From Mycolicibacterium rhodesiae NBB3 (GTDB lineage: Bacteria > Actinomycetota > Actinomycetes > Mycobacteriales > Mycobacteriaceae), in contig NC_016604.1 of the NCBI RefSeq assembly GCF_000230895.2, positions 2,790,001-2,854,000 of the forward strand: 64,000 bases of DNA. The letters are read 5' to 3'. Below, piece by piece: positions 1 to 9,827 of the stretch. Each line of letters opens with the position of its first letter. Position 1 is the stretch's first letter. The position numbers and the translations under genes were made by a program. The notes beneath the pieces were generated by a model. That model was not told where the DNA came from and did not search any database. It was given only the letters and a program-made list of their open reading frames with translations.

Positions 1-206
1 AGCAGTCCGTACCCGAAGCCACCGGCCGCGCCGGTCAACGGGTCGGCCTGCACCCACGCCAACAGAGCCAGGCCGACGATCGCGCTGACCCACCAGCCCA
101 GCGGTGGAAAACTTGCCGCCAACGCCAGCCCGCCGCCCACCGCGCCGACTGCTTTGGCCAGCCGACGAAGCAGCCCATGACCACCGCCGATGCTCACTTC
201 CCGCAT
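1..206 (-). CDS. lnt: Apolipoprotein N-acyltransferase, N-terminal part (runs off the left edge)
   Basis: The reverse strand reads an open frame from an ATG at 206 to the window edge. After a short basic stretch come two hydrophobic segments carrying ASFPPLGWW, ALLAWVQADP and GGFGYGLL. The same order (ASFPP, WW, ALLAWV, GLGYGLLFG) occurs at the N-terminus of the Lnt half of mycobacterial Ppm1, so I read this as the start of an inner-membrane Lnt that adds the third acyl chain to lipoproteins. Only about 69 residues are present and the catalytic domain lies outside the window. An in-frame stop lies just upstream of the start. The many lipoproteins further right, and the Lgt-like gene at 10.2 kb, make a lipoprotein-processing theme plausible. 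Confidence 0.75.
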   Translation of the reverse strand, partial: MREVSIGGGHGLLRRLAKAVGAVGGGLALAASFPPLGWWVSAIVGLALLAWVQADPLTGAAGGFGYGL

Positions 207-503
207 GGCCGAAACCACGCCGAACCACTGCGCAAACGATGACCGACACCGCCCCGCTCAATCCCGAGTATCTTCACCATTCACCGCCGTCCTGTCTGGC
301 TTCGCTTTTCAATAGTTGCGCCACTAATCAACCTACGACACCGCTCAGTACGACCGCTGATCGTAGGACAAGGTGGCTGCCAATCCACACCGGAATTCGT
401 TCCGTGGTGGAGCCGGTGATCGCCGTCGCTGCGCGACGCGCGGGCCGCTTGTTCGCGGCAATCGCAGCCGTGGCCACATCAGTTGCTGGTGTGATCGGCC
501 GAA
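207..503. other. Intergenic stretch without a supported gene
   Basis: Short overlapping frames exist on both strands, but none has a recognisable domain or a good ribosome binding site. I see no terminator or repeat here. Confidence 0.4.
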
Positions 504-623
504 ATGGCGACGCTGCAGTCGACCGAGGGTGTGCGCTGGTCAACTGAGGTGGTCGCAGGCACCGTGCTGCTGTCGGCGCTGACCGCTGTCGCGGCCGCAA
601 TCCTCATTGCACGCGGCGCGTGA
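504..623 (+). CDS. Possible 39-aa single-pass membrane peptide
   Basis: ATG at 504 opens a 39-codon frame ending at TGA 621-623. The product begins MATLQSTEGVRW, then has one hydrophobic run (VAGTVLLSALTAVAAAILIARG) compatible with a membrane helix. An in-frame stop lies just upstream and no clear Shine-Dalgarno sequence is visible. It could be a real small membrane protein or a relic. I do not recognise a family. Confidence 0.25.
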   Translation: MATLQSTEGVRWSTEVVAGTVLLSALTAVAAAILIARGA

Positions 624-714
624 TCCCCCGCGGATCCAACGCTGTCGTAAAGAGCCGTTGTTCTATAACGATTTGTTGAAGATGCGCGGCGCCGGCGTGT
701 GCAGGCCCGATACG

Positions 715-737
715 AATTACGTAGTGAGGCAGTATTG
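715..737 (+). promoter_or_regulatory. Weak copy of the TAC-N11-GTA palindrome
   Basis: AATTAC, an 11-base spacer and GTATTG lie immediately before the response-regulator start at 743. The arms match the window-wide TCTAC-N11-GTAGA element only in part, so this is one of the weaker copies. Confidence 0.35.
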
Positions 738-742
738 GGCGG

Positions 743-1474
743 GTGCATAGCAGCGCATCCACCGCACCATCGCACGTCCTCGTTGTCGGTGACCACGCGC
801 ACTGGACTGACCTCCTGGGCGAATACCTTCGCGCTCAGGAGGTGTCGGTGGTGGTCGCCGACAACAATACTGAAGCGCTGGTCACCGCCAAGAAGTTTCA
901 GCCCCGGATAATCCTCATCGATTTCGATTCGCATGATGGCGACGGCGTGCAGCTCTGCCGTCGAATGCGCACGGTGTCACATGCTCACATCACCATATTG
1001 ACCGCACGAAGTGATGAAGCCACAACGATCGCAGGCCTCGCCGCCGGAGCGGACGACGTGCTGGCGAAGCCATTCACCAGTCGTGAGGTTGTCGCGCGCA
1101 TACAGGCGATTCTGCGCCGCTTCCTTGCGACGCCGAAGGCCGACGCTGTCCGGCCGTATTCCGAGAATGCACCAGGCAGGCAGGTATTCGGGCCGCTTTC
1201 CGTCGACATTGCGCGGCGCGAGGTCTTCGTCGCCGACGAGCAGATCAGCCTGACCCGAACGGAGTTCGAGATTCTGGCGACCCTGGCTCAACGGCCCGGC
1301 GGTGTGACGACCCGTCGAGAGATGTTGGACGCAGTGTGGGGACCGCGCTGGGGCGGCAGCGCCGCCAACATCCACGTGCACATCAGTCAGCTGCGCAGAA
1401 AATTAGGAGACAACCCCGCCAGGCCACTGCTGGTGTTGAACGTACGCGGAATCGGCTACCGGCTAGCGGTGTAG
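743..1474 (+). CDS. OmpR/PhoB-family DNA-binding response regulator (orphan)
   Basis: The 243-aa product has an N-terminal receiver domain (about residues 10-125) and a C-terminal winged helix (about 145-243) with the usual LTRTEFEIL and VWG...HVHISQLRRKLG signatures. The likely phospho-acceptor is D60 in IILIDFD. The conserved lysine is K109 in VLAKPF. The acidic pocket near the start is reduced (VVGDH rather than the usual two or three acids), so phosphotransfer chemistry may be altered. The best start is GTG 743. No sensor kinase gene is adjacent, so this is an orphan regulator or one that pairs with a distant kinase. The next gene (rpf-like) is convergent. Confidence 0.93.
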   Translation: MHSSASTAPSHVLVVGDHAHWTDLLGEYLRAQEVSVVVADNNTEALVTAKKFQPRIILIDFDSHDGDGVQLCRRMRTVSHAHITILTARSDEATTIAGLAAGADDVLAKPFTSREVVARIQAILRRFLATPKADAVRPYSENAPGRQVFGPLSVDIARREVFVADEQISLTRTEFEILATLAQRPGGVTTRREMLDAVWGPRWGGSAANIHVHISQLRRKLGDNPARPLLVLNVRGIGYRLAV

Positions 1475-1553
1475 CTGCTCCACCCCGCCACCCGTGGTGG
1501 CCCCCCGCCACTGCGCAATCCGGACGTCCTAGTGGTCGCGAGCGACCCGACGT

Positions 1554-2315
<762 letters not shown>

Positions 2316-2375
2316 ATGGACTCTCACCAGGTAACGGAGAGCAAGATGGACTCTCATCAGGTAGAGGAGAATTAC
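2316..2375 (+). repeat. Tandem 30-bp duplication covering a start-like site
   Basis: Two consecutive units each begin ATGGACTCTCA(C/T)CAGGTA and carry a purine-rich GGAGA tract. They start at 2316 and 2346. The second unit supplies AGAGGAG, the Shine-Dalgarno for the cupin start at 2377. The duplication creates a decoy ATG-SD pair in a different frame. Confidence 0.8.
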
Positions 2376-2376
2376 G

Positions 2377-2814
2377 ATGTCGAACAACCCCGAGCGCAGC
2401 ACCGTGTGGCAGACGGCACTGACCGTTATACAGACCGCGACACCGCCGGCACTTCCCGAAGGCGCGGAGGTGATGACCGTGGTGATCGAGTACCCGCCCG
2501 GCGACCCAGGCGCCCCGCCACACCGCCATCCCGGCGGACCAGCCTTCGGCTATGTGCTCGAAGGCGAGATTGTGTTCGAGCTGGAAGGTGAGGCGCCGCG
2601 CGTGCTCAAAGCCGGCGAAGCGTTCTGGGAACCCGGCGGGGACGTGATCCATTACCAGGACGCCAACAACCGCACCGATATCCCGCTGCGTTTCCTCGTG
2701 ACGATGCTGTGCGCGCCAGGGCAGCCGATGCTCGTCCTCGTCGACGAGGACGAGCTGGTCGCGCGCCATGGCCGTCGCGTCCCAGCCGGTGCAACGGCGC
2801 CGACCGGCTCCTGA
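2377..2814 (+). CDS. Small cupin-domain protein
   Basis: The 145-aa protein is one cupin barrel. PPHRHPGGPAFGYVLEGEI is cupin motif 1 with its metal-binding His residues, and PGGDVIHYQDANN is motif 2. An alkaline, Asp/Glu-rich strand (LVLVDEDELVARH) follows. Such single-domain cupins bind a divalent metal and act as dioxygenases, isomerases or quercetinase-like enzymes. The substrate cannot be told from sequence. ATG 2377 follows GTAGAGGAGAATTACG. The gene stands alone between the rpf-like gene and an IS110 remnant. Confidence 0.88.
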   Translation: MSNNPERSTVWQTALTVIQTATPPALPEGAEVMTVVIEYPPGDPGAPPHRHPGGPAFGYVLEGEIVFELEGEAPRVLKAGEAFWEPGGDVIHYQDANNRTDIPLRFLVTMLCAPGQPMLVLVDEDELVARHGRRVPAGATAPTGS

Positions 2815-2851
2815 ATCGTGTCGGCACAGCTGGTGCTAAACGACCAGCTGT

Positions 2852-3330
2852 GGGACAGCCTCAGTCATCCAGGCCGCGGTTACCGACTCCGGCGCCACTC
2901 TGGCCGAGCTATGCGGTATCGGTGCGCTGACGGCCGGCAAGATTATGGGCCGCGTCGGCAGGATCGATCGTTTCCGCTCCGCGGCCGCATTCGCCACCTA
3001 CAGCGGCACGGTCCCGATCGACGTATCTTCCGGAGATGTTGTTCGCCAACGGCTCTCGCGCGCAGGCGACCGCCAACTCAACCTCTGTCTCCACGTCATG
3101 GCCCTTACGCAGATTCGGCAGGACACCCCTGGCAAGGCCTACTCCCTACGCAAGCGCACAGAGGGCTAAGGCCACAAGGAGGCGATGCGATGCTTCAAAC
3201 GACGGCGATCTGACGTCGTCTACCGCCAACTGCTCTGCGACGCGACGCGACCAGACTTGAGGCAGGCCCGGGAGGACACTCGGGGGCGGCTCTTGAGTCC
3301 AGCGCGGCCAGCTCAAACCCCGCACACTGA
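2852..3330 (+). pseudogene. IS110-family transposase remnant (C-terminal part)
   Basis: One frame reads TDSGATLAELCGIGALTAGKI, then FRSAAAFATYSGT, RLSRAGDRQLN and AYSLRKRTEG. This is the Tnp_20/HhH-type C-terminal domain of IS110/IS116/IS902 transposases. A TAA stop follows KRTEG, and the same frame resumes with HKEAMRCFKRRRSDVVYRQLL, the usual end of these proteins. The stop is therefore a nonsense change. The DEDD catalytic N-terminus is missing, so the element is dead. It marks a past insertion next to the cupin gene. Confidence 0.85.
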
Positions 3331-3416
3331 CGCTTGGGACAAGTCACTTCCCGGACCCCACCACGGACCACCCTACAACCGACGGACACCGGACTCTTGA
3401 CGCAGAGACGCGCCGT

Positions 3417-3878
3417 CTAGCCTCCCGTCCACGGCGCGGTCATTAGCGCCACGTTGGACTGCTGACGGACCTCGAGTGCGACTAAAGCCACCACAGCGAC
3501 CGCGATCACGGCGCGACGCGGCATTCGGACCTGCATCCAGCGTCCGGTCCACCACCCGGCGGCGCCGCGCAGTACCAAGCCGGCCGCCACAAGGAGCATC
3601 AGGGGAGCCGCGGGGTTGTAGCGCAGCGCGGCCTCCCATTGACCGTGCATCGTCAGATACACCGATCGCGTCGCGCCGCAGAGCGGATCCATGATCCCGG
3701 CGTAATGCAACGGCCCGTGGATATCGACCGGCGGAACGCCCAGCACAGCCAGCACCAGGGCGCCCAGCAACCCAGCCAGCGCCAGCCATGTCCACACCGG
3801 CGATTCCGCCCGCCGCGCCGTCAGTGACACGGTCAGCCACCTGCCTGGGCGAGCGGCCGAAGAAGTGATGAAGCCCAT
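3417..3878 (-). CDS. DUF2752 family membrane protein
   Basis: The 153-aa protein has three hydrophobic segments (about 27-48, 88-108 and 120-140). Between the first two lies the DUF2752 signature: DPLCGATRS followed by a short amphipathic stretch ending ALRYNP. Members are small inner-membrane proteins of unknown role, common in actinobacteria. The usual CPxCGxTR cysteine pair is reduced to one Cys here. The start at ATG 3878 fits the family length. The gene is divergent from the broken deacetylase to the right. Confidence 0.8.
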   Translation of the reverse strand: MGFITSSAARPGRWLTVSLTARRAESPVWTWLALAGLLGALVLAVLGVPPVDIHGPLHYAGIMDPLCGATRSVYLTMHGQWEAALRYNPAAPLMLLVAAGLVLRGAAGWWTGRWMQVRMPRRAVIAVAVVALVALEVRQQSNVALMTAPWTGG

Positions 3879-4103
3879 GTGGTCTCCCGCGATTGACTAG
3901 ATTTCCGCCATGGTACGAGTACACGGACCTGCGGCACCAGTCTGCTTCGCGGCCACATCGACCGGCGGGTGGCTGGCTTCGCGCCGGCGCAGCGTGCAAC
4001 GGGCCTAGATCGGGCTACGACAACGATTCCGGGGCCCTGACGCGAGGGCCGTGCGCGCACATGTGAATTGGCTATAGAGCCGGCTGGACGGGGCGCCCCC
4101 AAC

Positions 4104-4127
4104 GTTCTACGGTCTCGCCCAGTAATC
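4104..4127 (+). promoter_or_regulatory. TCTAC-N11-GTA palindrome copy
   Basis: GTTCTAC, 11 bases, GTAATC. The left arm is perfect and the right arm is partial. It sits just upstream of the broken polysaccharide deacetylase. Confidence 0.5.
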
Positions 4128-4155
4128 AGCGCGCCCGCACAAGCTGTGCGGAAAG

Positions 4156-5039
4156 GTGTCCGAATGCAGTTGCGACGTTTTGGTGGCGACTGTGGTGGCA
4201 GCTGGGCGACTGGAATCGGTGATAGTGATCGTGGCCGCGTTCATGGTCGAGGCGGCGCGCGGCCAACAGCGGCTGGGCGCCGACGAGGTGGATTGCGCCA
4301 AATACAAGTGCGTCGCGTTGACCTTCGACTACGGACCCACTCCATTCACCGACAGGCTGCTGCAAGTCCTGGCCGACCACGGCGTCAAGGCGACCTTCTT
4401 CCTCATCGGCAACAAGGTCGCCGCCTGGCCCCGACGCGGCACGGCGCATCGCCGACGCCGGCATGGAGGTGGCCAGCCACACCTGGGAGCACCCCAACAT
4501 GACCACCATCCTGGCCGCGGATATCCCCAGCCAAGTACGCAAAGCCACCGAGGCAATTGCGGCCGCAACCGGTCGAGCCCCGAACTTGTACCGCCCAGCT
4601 GGCAGACTGTCCAACGACGCCGTGCGCGCCCAGGCAGGCAAACAGGGCCCGGCTGAAATCCTCTGGGGCGTCATTCCTTTCGATTGGATTAACGACGCGG
4701 ACCTGGCAGCGACGACGTCCATGCTCAAGACTCAAATCAAGCCGGGCCCGGCGGTGCTGCTGCACGACACCTACTCCAGCACCGTCGACCTGGTGTAAGA
4801 GTTTCTTCCGGTGCTGATCGCCAACGGCTATCACATGGTGACGGTGAGCCACCTGCTCGGTGACCGCGCGGCCGGCGGCAGCTACGGAGGCCGGGAAAAC
4901 GGCCCGCCGGCCAATGCGATCGCTGCCATCCCCGCCGACCGGATTGCGACACTGCCGGACACTCCCTCCCCCAAGCCGGCGCCCCAACCTGGCCATCACT
5001 GACATTCCCAACCAGAATCCCGGCGGTCCACCGGCCTAG
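4156..5039 (+). pseudogene. Polysaccharide deacetylase (NodB domain), broken by frameshifts and a stop
   Basis: The first frame gives a signal-like segment and the NodB start VALTFDYGPTPFTDRLLQVL...KATFFLIGNKV. The sequence then shifts frame near 4440. It continues as MEVASHTWEHPNM (NodB HxxxH motif), RAPNLYRPAGRLSND and GPAVLLHDTYSST. A TAA at 4796-4798 interrupts the frame before EFLPVLIANGYHMVTVSHLLG. A further shift near 4985 is needed to reach the family-typical tail LAITDIPNQNPGGP, ending at TAG 5037-5039. The order and tail resemble the mycobacterial Rv1096-type deacetylase. The metal-binding Asp pair is DY rather than DD, which also argues for decay. Confidence 0.85.
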
Positions 5040-5598
5040 CTCAGCAGCCCCTGGGCGCTGACGTCGGGTTCATCCCATCAACCGGGGTATGGCGCCGATC
5101 TGGCCCGCCAGCGTGGGCTCACATCCGGTGGAAGAGTTAGCTGGCCGCCCATATTTGGGCCGCGCTTGCCAACCTTCGGCACGGGCGGCGTCACGATGGC
5201 AATTATCCCTGGCGCGCCGCTTATCGGTGCCAGAGGTGTCGAGCAGCGATCGCAAACACGTTGATCCATGCGACGCCGCGGGCCGCGACGTTGGTGACCA
5301 TGTGATTACTGATGCCAGTGTGATTGCCGTCGGGTGTCTTGCGGAAGGACCTGGTGGCCGTCGTTGGACCCGTCGAGGCTCGGCGACATCAGACTCGCCA
5401 TTTCTACGTACCCTAATAGTAGATGATCTGCGCATAGGTCTTCGTAGCGCACAAACGGCAAAATTTTGGTTGAAATGAGTTGCATCCCTGAGGCAGTCAT
5501 GAAGATCACATAGTCGATATATCGCGCCTGCTTGCCCAGTCATATCTGCCAATCGCGAGTGGATAACGACATGGACTCGACTTGGGGACCTACGGAGG
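5040..5598. other. Intergenic region upstream of the lpqS operon
   Basis: No gene is supported in about 560 bases. It contains the perfect palindrome at 5402-5424, described separately, and otherwise looks like degraded coding sequence. Confidence 0.5.
5402..5424 (+). promoter_or_regulatory. Palindromic operator TTCTAC-N11-GTAGAT
   Basis: The arms TTCTAC and GTAGAT flank the 11-base spacer and are symmetric in their inner five bases. It lies upstream of the lpqS-cysK2-MFS operon and is among the best copies of the window-wide element. Confidence 0.75.
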
Positions 5599-6042
5599 AT
5601 GGCCGTACAAGCTGCTACAGTGGGCGACATTGTGAGGTACAAAGACGCCCCCACGAGAAAGCCACTGCAGTCGGCGATAGCGCTGGCCGTGGTCTTTTGG
5701 GCGCTGCTGATCGGCGGTGAAGCAGCGTTGCCGTGGTCGCAGGGTCCGGATGACCACGCCCCTCACGCGTTGGCGACGGTCGTATCTGACACGTTTGCTG
5801 TCGTTGTGGATCATCCGCATGTTCAACAGTCGGCAGTCTTGTCGCCGGACACCTTCGTGACCGCCGTGTTGCCACGGGTAGCCACGGTACTGGTGGCCCT
5901 CGGGCTGGCTGTCGCCGTCGTTGCAGCCTGGATGTACGGCGGCCATGGGATCTGGGCGTCGATGCGCGGCCCGCCGCCTGGCCTCGCCCCGATTGCCTCG
6001 GGCCGCGATCTACTGGCCCGCATCTGCATCTCGCGGCGCTGA
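5599..6042 (+). CDS. lpqS: LpqS-like exported protein
   Basis: The 147-aa protein has one N-terminal hydrophobic helix (SAIALAVVFWALLIGGEAAL), then a His-rich stretch (DDHAPHALATVVSDTF, VVVDHPHV). A second hydrophobic segment follows (ATVLVALGLAVAVVAAWMY), and the end is SGRDLLARICISRR. The ending and the His/Asp segment recall LpqS (Rv0847), a copper-induced RicR-regulon protein. In M. tuberculosis it also precedes cysK2 and an MFS gene. No lipobox cysteine is visible here, so it may be a membrane protein rather than a lipoprotein. The start is uncertain: ATG 5599 abuts GGAGG, and GTG 5632 is an alternative. Confidence 0.75.
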   Translation: MAVQAATVGDIVRYKDAPTRKPLQSAIALAVVFWALLIGGEAALPWSQGPDDHAPHALATVVSDTFAVVVDHPHVQQSAVLSPDTFVTAVLPRVATVLVALGLAVAVVAAWMYGGHGIWASMRGPPPGLAPIASGRDLLARICISRR

Positions 6043-6153
6043 TCGGGCAGCCCGAGACCGATCGCGCTTATCTGGCACGGTCGGTCGCCCCTGCTGCCCC
6101 TCTTCAGTCGCCGCGCACCCAAGTCGCGGCTCCGATGCAGAAACGACACTCAT

Positions 6154-7263
6154 ATGACCGATGTTCTGTCCATACATTCCACCGACCTGCACTTCTCGCG
6201 CCACCGCGGGCTGGGCCGAAACCACCGGCCGGGCACGATGGTGGGAAACACCCCGGTGCTGCGCATATCCGCGCCGTTCAGTGATGACCAACGCGGCTTC
6301 TGGGCCAAGCTGGAGGGTTCTAATCCCGGCGGCATGAAAGATCGGCCCGCCATGTACATGGTCGAGCGAGGAAGGGCTCGCGGTGACTTGCGACCGGGTG
6401 CGCGCATCGTGGAATCCACTAGCGGCACGCTCGGTTTGGGGTTGGCCCTGGCCGGCACTGTGTACGGCCACCCGGTCACCCTGGTCGCCGACCCGGGGAT
6501 GGAGCCGATGATGCACCGGATGCTGTCAGCCTACGGCGCCGACATCGATGTGGTGGCCGAGCCGCATCCGCAGGGCGGCTGGCAGCAGGCCCGCCGTGAC
6601 CGGGTCGCTGAGCTGCTAGCTGCTCACCCCCATTCCTGGTATCCCGACCAGTACAACAATCCCGACAACGTGGAGGCCTACCAGGGCCTGGCGCTCGAGC
6701 TGCATGCCCAGCTGGGCCACATCGACGTGCTGGTGTGTTCAGTGGGCACCGGCGGTCACTCCGCCGGAGTAGCGCGCGGCCTGCGTCAGTTCAATCCTGA
6801 TCTGCGCCTGATCGGGGTGGACACCGTCGGGTCGACCATCTTCGGCCAGCCAGCCGCCACTCGCTTGATGCGTGGACTCGGCTCGAGCATCTATCCGCGC
6901 AACGTCGACTACGACGCGTTCGATGAGGTTCACTGGGTGGCGCCGGCGGAGGCAGTGCGGGCATGCCGCACACTGGCGGCAACCCACTTCGCTAGTGGCG
7001 GGTGGAGCGTCGGCGCCGTCGCGCTGGTCGCCGGCTGGGTCGCCCGAACCCACCCGGTGGACACGACCATTGCGGCCGTCTTCCCCGACGGACCGCAACG
7101 CTACTTCGACACCGTCTACAACGACGACTATTGCCGCCAGCACGGCCTTCTCGGTGGGCAAACGCCCGAAGAGCCAGCAATGATCAGATATCCGACCGAA
7201 CAGGTGGTCAACTCCTGGACGCGGTGCGTCAACGTGGTCGATCCGGTGCGGAGCACCCTCTGA
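6154..7263 (+). CDS. cysK2: CysK2-type PLP-dependent cysteine/S-sulfocysteine synthase
   Basis: The 369-aa fold-type II PLP enzyme has its Schiff-base lysine at K62 ([11 protein letters not shown]), a substrate-binding loop [12 protein letters not shown] and a phosphate loop [10 protein letters not shown]. Length and order (LpqS upstream, MFS overlapping downstream) match M. tuberculosis CysK2 (Rv0848). That enzyme uses O-phosphoserine and prefers thiosulfate, giving S-sulfocysteine. Its TGA overlaps the ATG of the next gene (CTCTGATGG), so the two are translationally coupled. A thiosulfate sulfurtransferase gene at 23.3 kb shares the same upstream palindrome, suggesting linked sulfur handling. 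Confidence 0.9.
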   Translation: MTDVLSIHSTDLHFSRHRGLGRNHRPGTMVGNTPVLRISAPFSDDQRGFWAKLEGSNPGGMKDRPAMYMVERGRARGDLRPGARIVESTSGTLGLGLALAGTVYGHPVTLVADPGMEPMMHRMLSAYGADIDVVAEPHPQGGWQQARRDRVAELLAAHPHSWYPDQYNNPDNVEAYQGLALELHAQLGHIDVLVCSVGTGGHSAGVARGLRQFNPDLRLIGVDTVGSTIFGQPAATRLMRGLGSSIYPRNVDYDAFDEVHWVAPAEAVRACRTLAATHFASGGWSVGAVALVAGWVARTHPVDTTIAAVFPDGPQRYFDTVYNDDYCRQHGLLGGQTPEEPAMIRYPTEQVVNSWTRCVNVVDPVRSTL

Positions 7264-8522
7264 TGGAAGCCTTCAGACAATTCGGCAGCTTCGGTTGGCC
7301 CAGTCGGATGCTGATGGTCAACCAGTTCGGCATCAACCTAGGCTTCTACATGCTGATGCCTTACCTGGCTGGCTATCTGGCCGGGCCGCTGGGCCTGGCG
7401 GCGTGGGCGGTCGGTCTGGTACTGGGTGTGCGCAACTTCTCCCAGCAGGGCATGTTCATCATCGGCGGTACCCTCGCTGATCGGCTTGGCTATAAGCCAC
7501 TCATTGTTGCCGGCTGTCTGTTGCGCACCGCGGGATTCGGGCTGCTAGTTGTCGCGCATTCGCTGCCAGCGGTTCTGATCGCCTCGGCGGCAACCGGTTT
7601 CGCAGGAGCGTTGTTCAATCCGGCGGTGCGCGCTTACCTGGCCGCCGATTCCGGACCGCGCAGGGTCGAAGCGTTCGCTGTGTTCAACGTGTTCTATCAG
7701 GCGGGCATCCTGGCGGGCCCGCTGGCAGGACTGGCGCTGATGCTGGTGGACTTTCGCATCGCGGCTGCCGTCGCGGCCGCCGTGTTCGCCGTGCTGACCG
7801 TGGCGCAGCTGTTCGCCCTGCCGCAACATAGCGCCGACCCGGTTACCGAGAAGACGGCCGTACTCGATGACTGGCGCATCGTGGTCGCCAATCGATCATT
7901 CCTGTGGTTCGCCGCAGCGATGATCGGGTCCTATGTGTTGAGTTTCCAGGTCTACCTCGCTTTGCCGCTGCACGCTGCTGCGCTGGCACCGCAACACGAA
8001 TCACTGCTGGTTGCAGCGGTCTTCGTCGTCTCCGGGCTCGTCGCGGTGGGCGGGCAGCTGCGCATCACGCGATGGTTCGCCGCCCGCTGGGGCGCTGGAC
8101 GATCGCTGATGATCGGCATGCTGATCCTGGCGGTGTCCTTCGTGCCGCTACTGGCCGTTCCCAATAGCGGGCGCTTTGGCGCCGCCGCGGCCGTCGTCGC
8201 GTTGCTGGCATCGGCGGCGCTGTTGGCCGTTGGCTCTGCAGCGGTCTTCCCGTTCGAAATGGACACCGTGGTGTCCCTGTCGGGTAACCGCTTGGTGGCC
8301 ACGCACTACGGGTTTTACAACACCATTGTGGGAGTCGGCATTCTGGCCGGCAACCTGGCCACCGGTGCGCTCTTGCAAGCTGCGCGCGACGCCGGCGCCG
8401 ACGAACTGCTGTGGGGTGCAATGGCATTGATCGGGCTGGTAGCGGCACTGGCTCTGCATCGGCTGGAGCGCGGCGGACACTTAGCACCCGAGGTGGCAGA
8501 GCCTACGTCTGCGCGACGATGA
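7263..8522 (+). CDS. Major facilitator superfamily transporter (Rv0849-like)
   Basis: The 419-aa polytopic protein has about 12 hydrophobic segments. An MFS loop follows the second (GTLADRLGYKPLIVAG), and the central loop carries the conserved QHSADPVTEKTAVLDDWR stretch. It begins [20 protein letters not shown] at an ATG overlapping the cysK2 stop. In M. tuberculosis the equivalent gene (Rv0849) is in the copper-responsive lpqS operon. The substrate is unknown; export of a sulfur compound or metal chelate would fit the context. A tiny frame overlapping its stop by ATGA (34 codons from 8520) is not convincing. Confidence 0.88.
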   Translation: MEAFRQFGSFGWPSRMLMVNQFGINLGFYMLMPYLAGYLAGPLGLAAWAVGLVLGVRNFSQQGMFIIGGTLADRLGYKPLIVAGCLLRTAGFGLLVVAHSLPAVLIASAATGFAGALFNPAVRAYLAADSGPRRVEAFAVFNVFYQAGILAGPLAGLALMLVDFRIAAAVAAAVFAVLTVAQLFALPQHSADPVTEKTAVLDDWRIVVANRSFLWFAAAMIGSYVLSFQVYLALPLHAAALAPQHESLLVAAVFVVSGLVAVGGQLRITRWFAARWGAGRSLMIGMLILAVSFVPLLAVPNSGRFGAAAAVVALLASAALLAVGSAAVFPFEMDTVVSLSGNRLVATHYGFYNTIVGVGILAGNLATGALLQAARDAGADELLWGAMALIGLVAALALHRLERGGHLAPEVAEPTSARR

Positions 8523-8878
8523 ACAATCGCCGTCCAATGTCGGTGCATGCAGTCGGCGCGAACACGCATAACGATGTGAAGCAGGGCTGGCTGCGCGCTG
8601 GTGCCGTCGGCTCTACGAGCTGACGGCCGGCCTAACCCAAAGCTGGTGCTCCAGCCCCATATAGAACTTCGTAGGCGTTCGATGCCCGCCCTCAGGCCGG
8701 CGCTCAGCCTGAGCGGAGTTTGCTGAAACATGCTTATAGCCGCGTTGCAGACCGGCCTTCTGCCGTATATATACTGCCGCATCCGCTGCGAAAGATATTG
8801 GTGCAGAGGATATTTACTCGTTATGTAACCGTGGTCTGATTCGCTTGGCATGTGTTCTAGACCATGTATCGTGGAATT
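8523..8878. other. Intergenic region
   Basis: About 360 bases with no supported gene. AT content rises toward the palindrome at 8879-8901, consistent with a promoter for the small secreted protein. Confidence 0.5.
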
Positions 8879-8901
8879 AGCTACTGATTAGCTACGTACT
8901 A
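8879..8901 (+). promoter_or_regulatory. CTAC-N11-GTA palindrome copy
   Basis: AGCTAC, 11 bases, GTACTA. Four inner bases of each half-site are kept. It is 45 bases upstream of the small secreted protein start. Confidence 0.55.
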
Positions 8902-8946
8902 AGAGCAATCGTATGAGTGCTCGAAGTACGCGAAAGGAGAACAACC

Positions 8947-9246
8947 GTGAAGATGACCGCACTGGCGACCGTCGCCCTGTCGGGTCTCACCACCCTCATG
9001 ATCGCTGCAGCACCGAACGCCGCCGCAGCGCCAGCCGGACCTGACTCGGTGCAGGACACCGTGAGCAGACTGGAATCAAATGGATACAAGGTGATCCTCA
9101 ACAAGACTGGCTCAGCCCCCCTTGATCAGTGCGCGGTAAGCGCAGTGCGTCCCGGGCGAGACGTCACCGAATTTCGCCAGAATCGGCGGGATCAAACTGT
9201 CGAGCACCTCCTGTACAAGACCGTCTACGTCGACGCCACCTGCTGA
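8947..9246 (+). CDS. Small secreted protein of a common mycobacterial family
   Basis: The 99-aa product has a clear signal peptide (MKMTALATVALSGLTTLMIAAAPNAAAA), then PAGPDSVQDTVSRLESNGYKVILN, a middle Ala-Val-Arg-Pro-Gly segment and the ending TVYVDATC. Similar small exported proteins are frequent in mycobacteria; their function is unknown. GTG 8947 follows AAAGGAGAACAACC, and an ATG two codons later is an alternative. A strong hairpin follows the stop, so it is probably monocistronic. Confidence 0.8.
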   Translation: MKMTALATVALSGLTTLMIAAAPNAAAAPAGPDSVQDTVSRLESNGYKVILNKTGSAPLDQCAVSAVRPGRDVTEFRQNRRDQTVEHLLYKTVYVDATC

Positions 9247-9257
9247 AGTCTGTCCGG

Positions 9258-9289
9258 GGCGGGTGGTCACCATCGTGTGACCACCCGCC
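9258..9289 (+). terminator. Strong 13-bp stem hairpin
   Basis: GGCGGGTGGTCAC and its exact complement flank the 6-base loop CATCGT, 12 bases after the secreted-protein stop. No U-tract follows, which is normal for mycobacterial intrinsic terminators. Confidence 0.8.
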
Positions 9290-9827
9290 GACCGCGTGGA
9301 GGTCCCCGCGGCGACTGTGGTGACGATTGCAGCCCTGGATCCCCGATTGCCCAAATGCCATCGCAGTGCGCGGAGAAGGTTCTAGACCACAGATGCTGTC
9401 GCCACTCCACTTGCGAGCGACCACCTATGGGTGCGATCCAGAATCATTGGTGCACAAGGTGTTCGGATGTGTCTGGGTGCCCTACACTTAGGAATCACCA
9501 TGATCGCCGATCCATCTACATGGCGGTCTGTCGCTATGAGCGCAGCCGCCGGGCCGTAGGCCGGCGGCTCGTCGTCACCGGATCCGTGATGCTTCAGCTC
9601 AAATGATCACGCTTCTGAGCCGGCTCAACGTTGTTGGTCCCTGCGCGACGTGCTGGGCTATCCGATGACCGCGGCGATACTCTGGGCCGGATTCTTTGTT
9701 CTTCGCATGACTGCCAATGCTCGGGGTTGCCCACCGGGCAACCACGTGCGGGCCTTAGACTGCCGAGTGAGATCGGTAGATTCACTCGTCGTCTACAGAC
9801 GGCGATTCCGCGCCCAGAGCCCGGTGC
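9290..9827. other. Intergenic region
   Basis: About 540 bases between the hairpin and the end of the leftward small Cys-protein gene. Short frames on both strands have no domain or convincing ribosome binding site. The only structure I see is the hairpin at 9725-9743. Confidence 0.5.
9725..9743 (-). terminator. Hairpin downstream of the small Cys-protein gene
   Basis: GGTTGCCC, loop ACC, GGGCAACC: a perfect 8-bp stem about 85 bases after the stop of the leftward small gene. It could terminate that transcript. Confidence 0.45.

Noticed and set aside
9277..9606. A 109-codon frame after the strong hairpin
   Set aside because: Starts inside the terminator hairpin, has no domain and unusual Cys/His/Arg composition without pattern.
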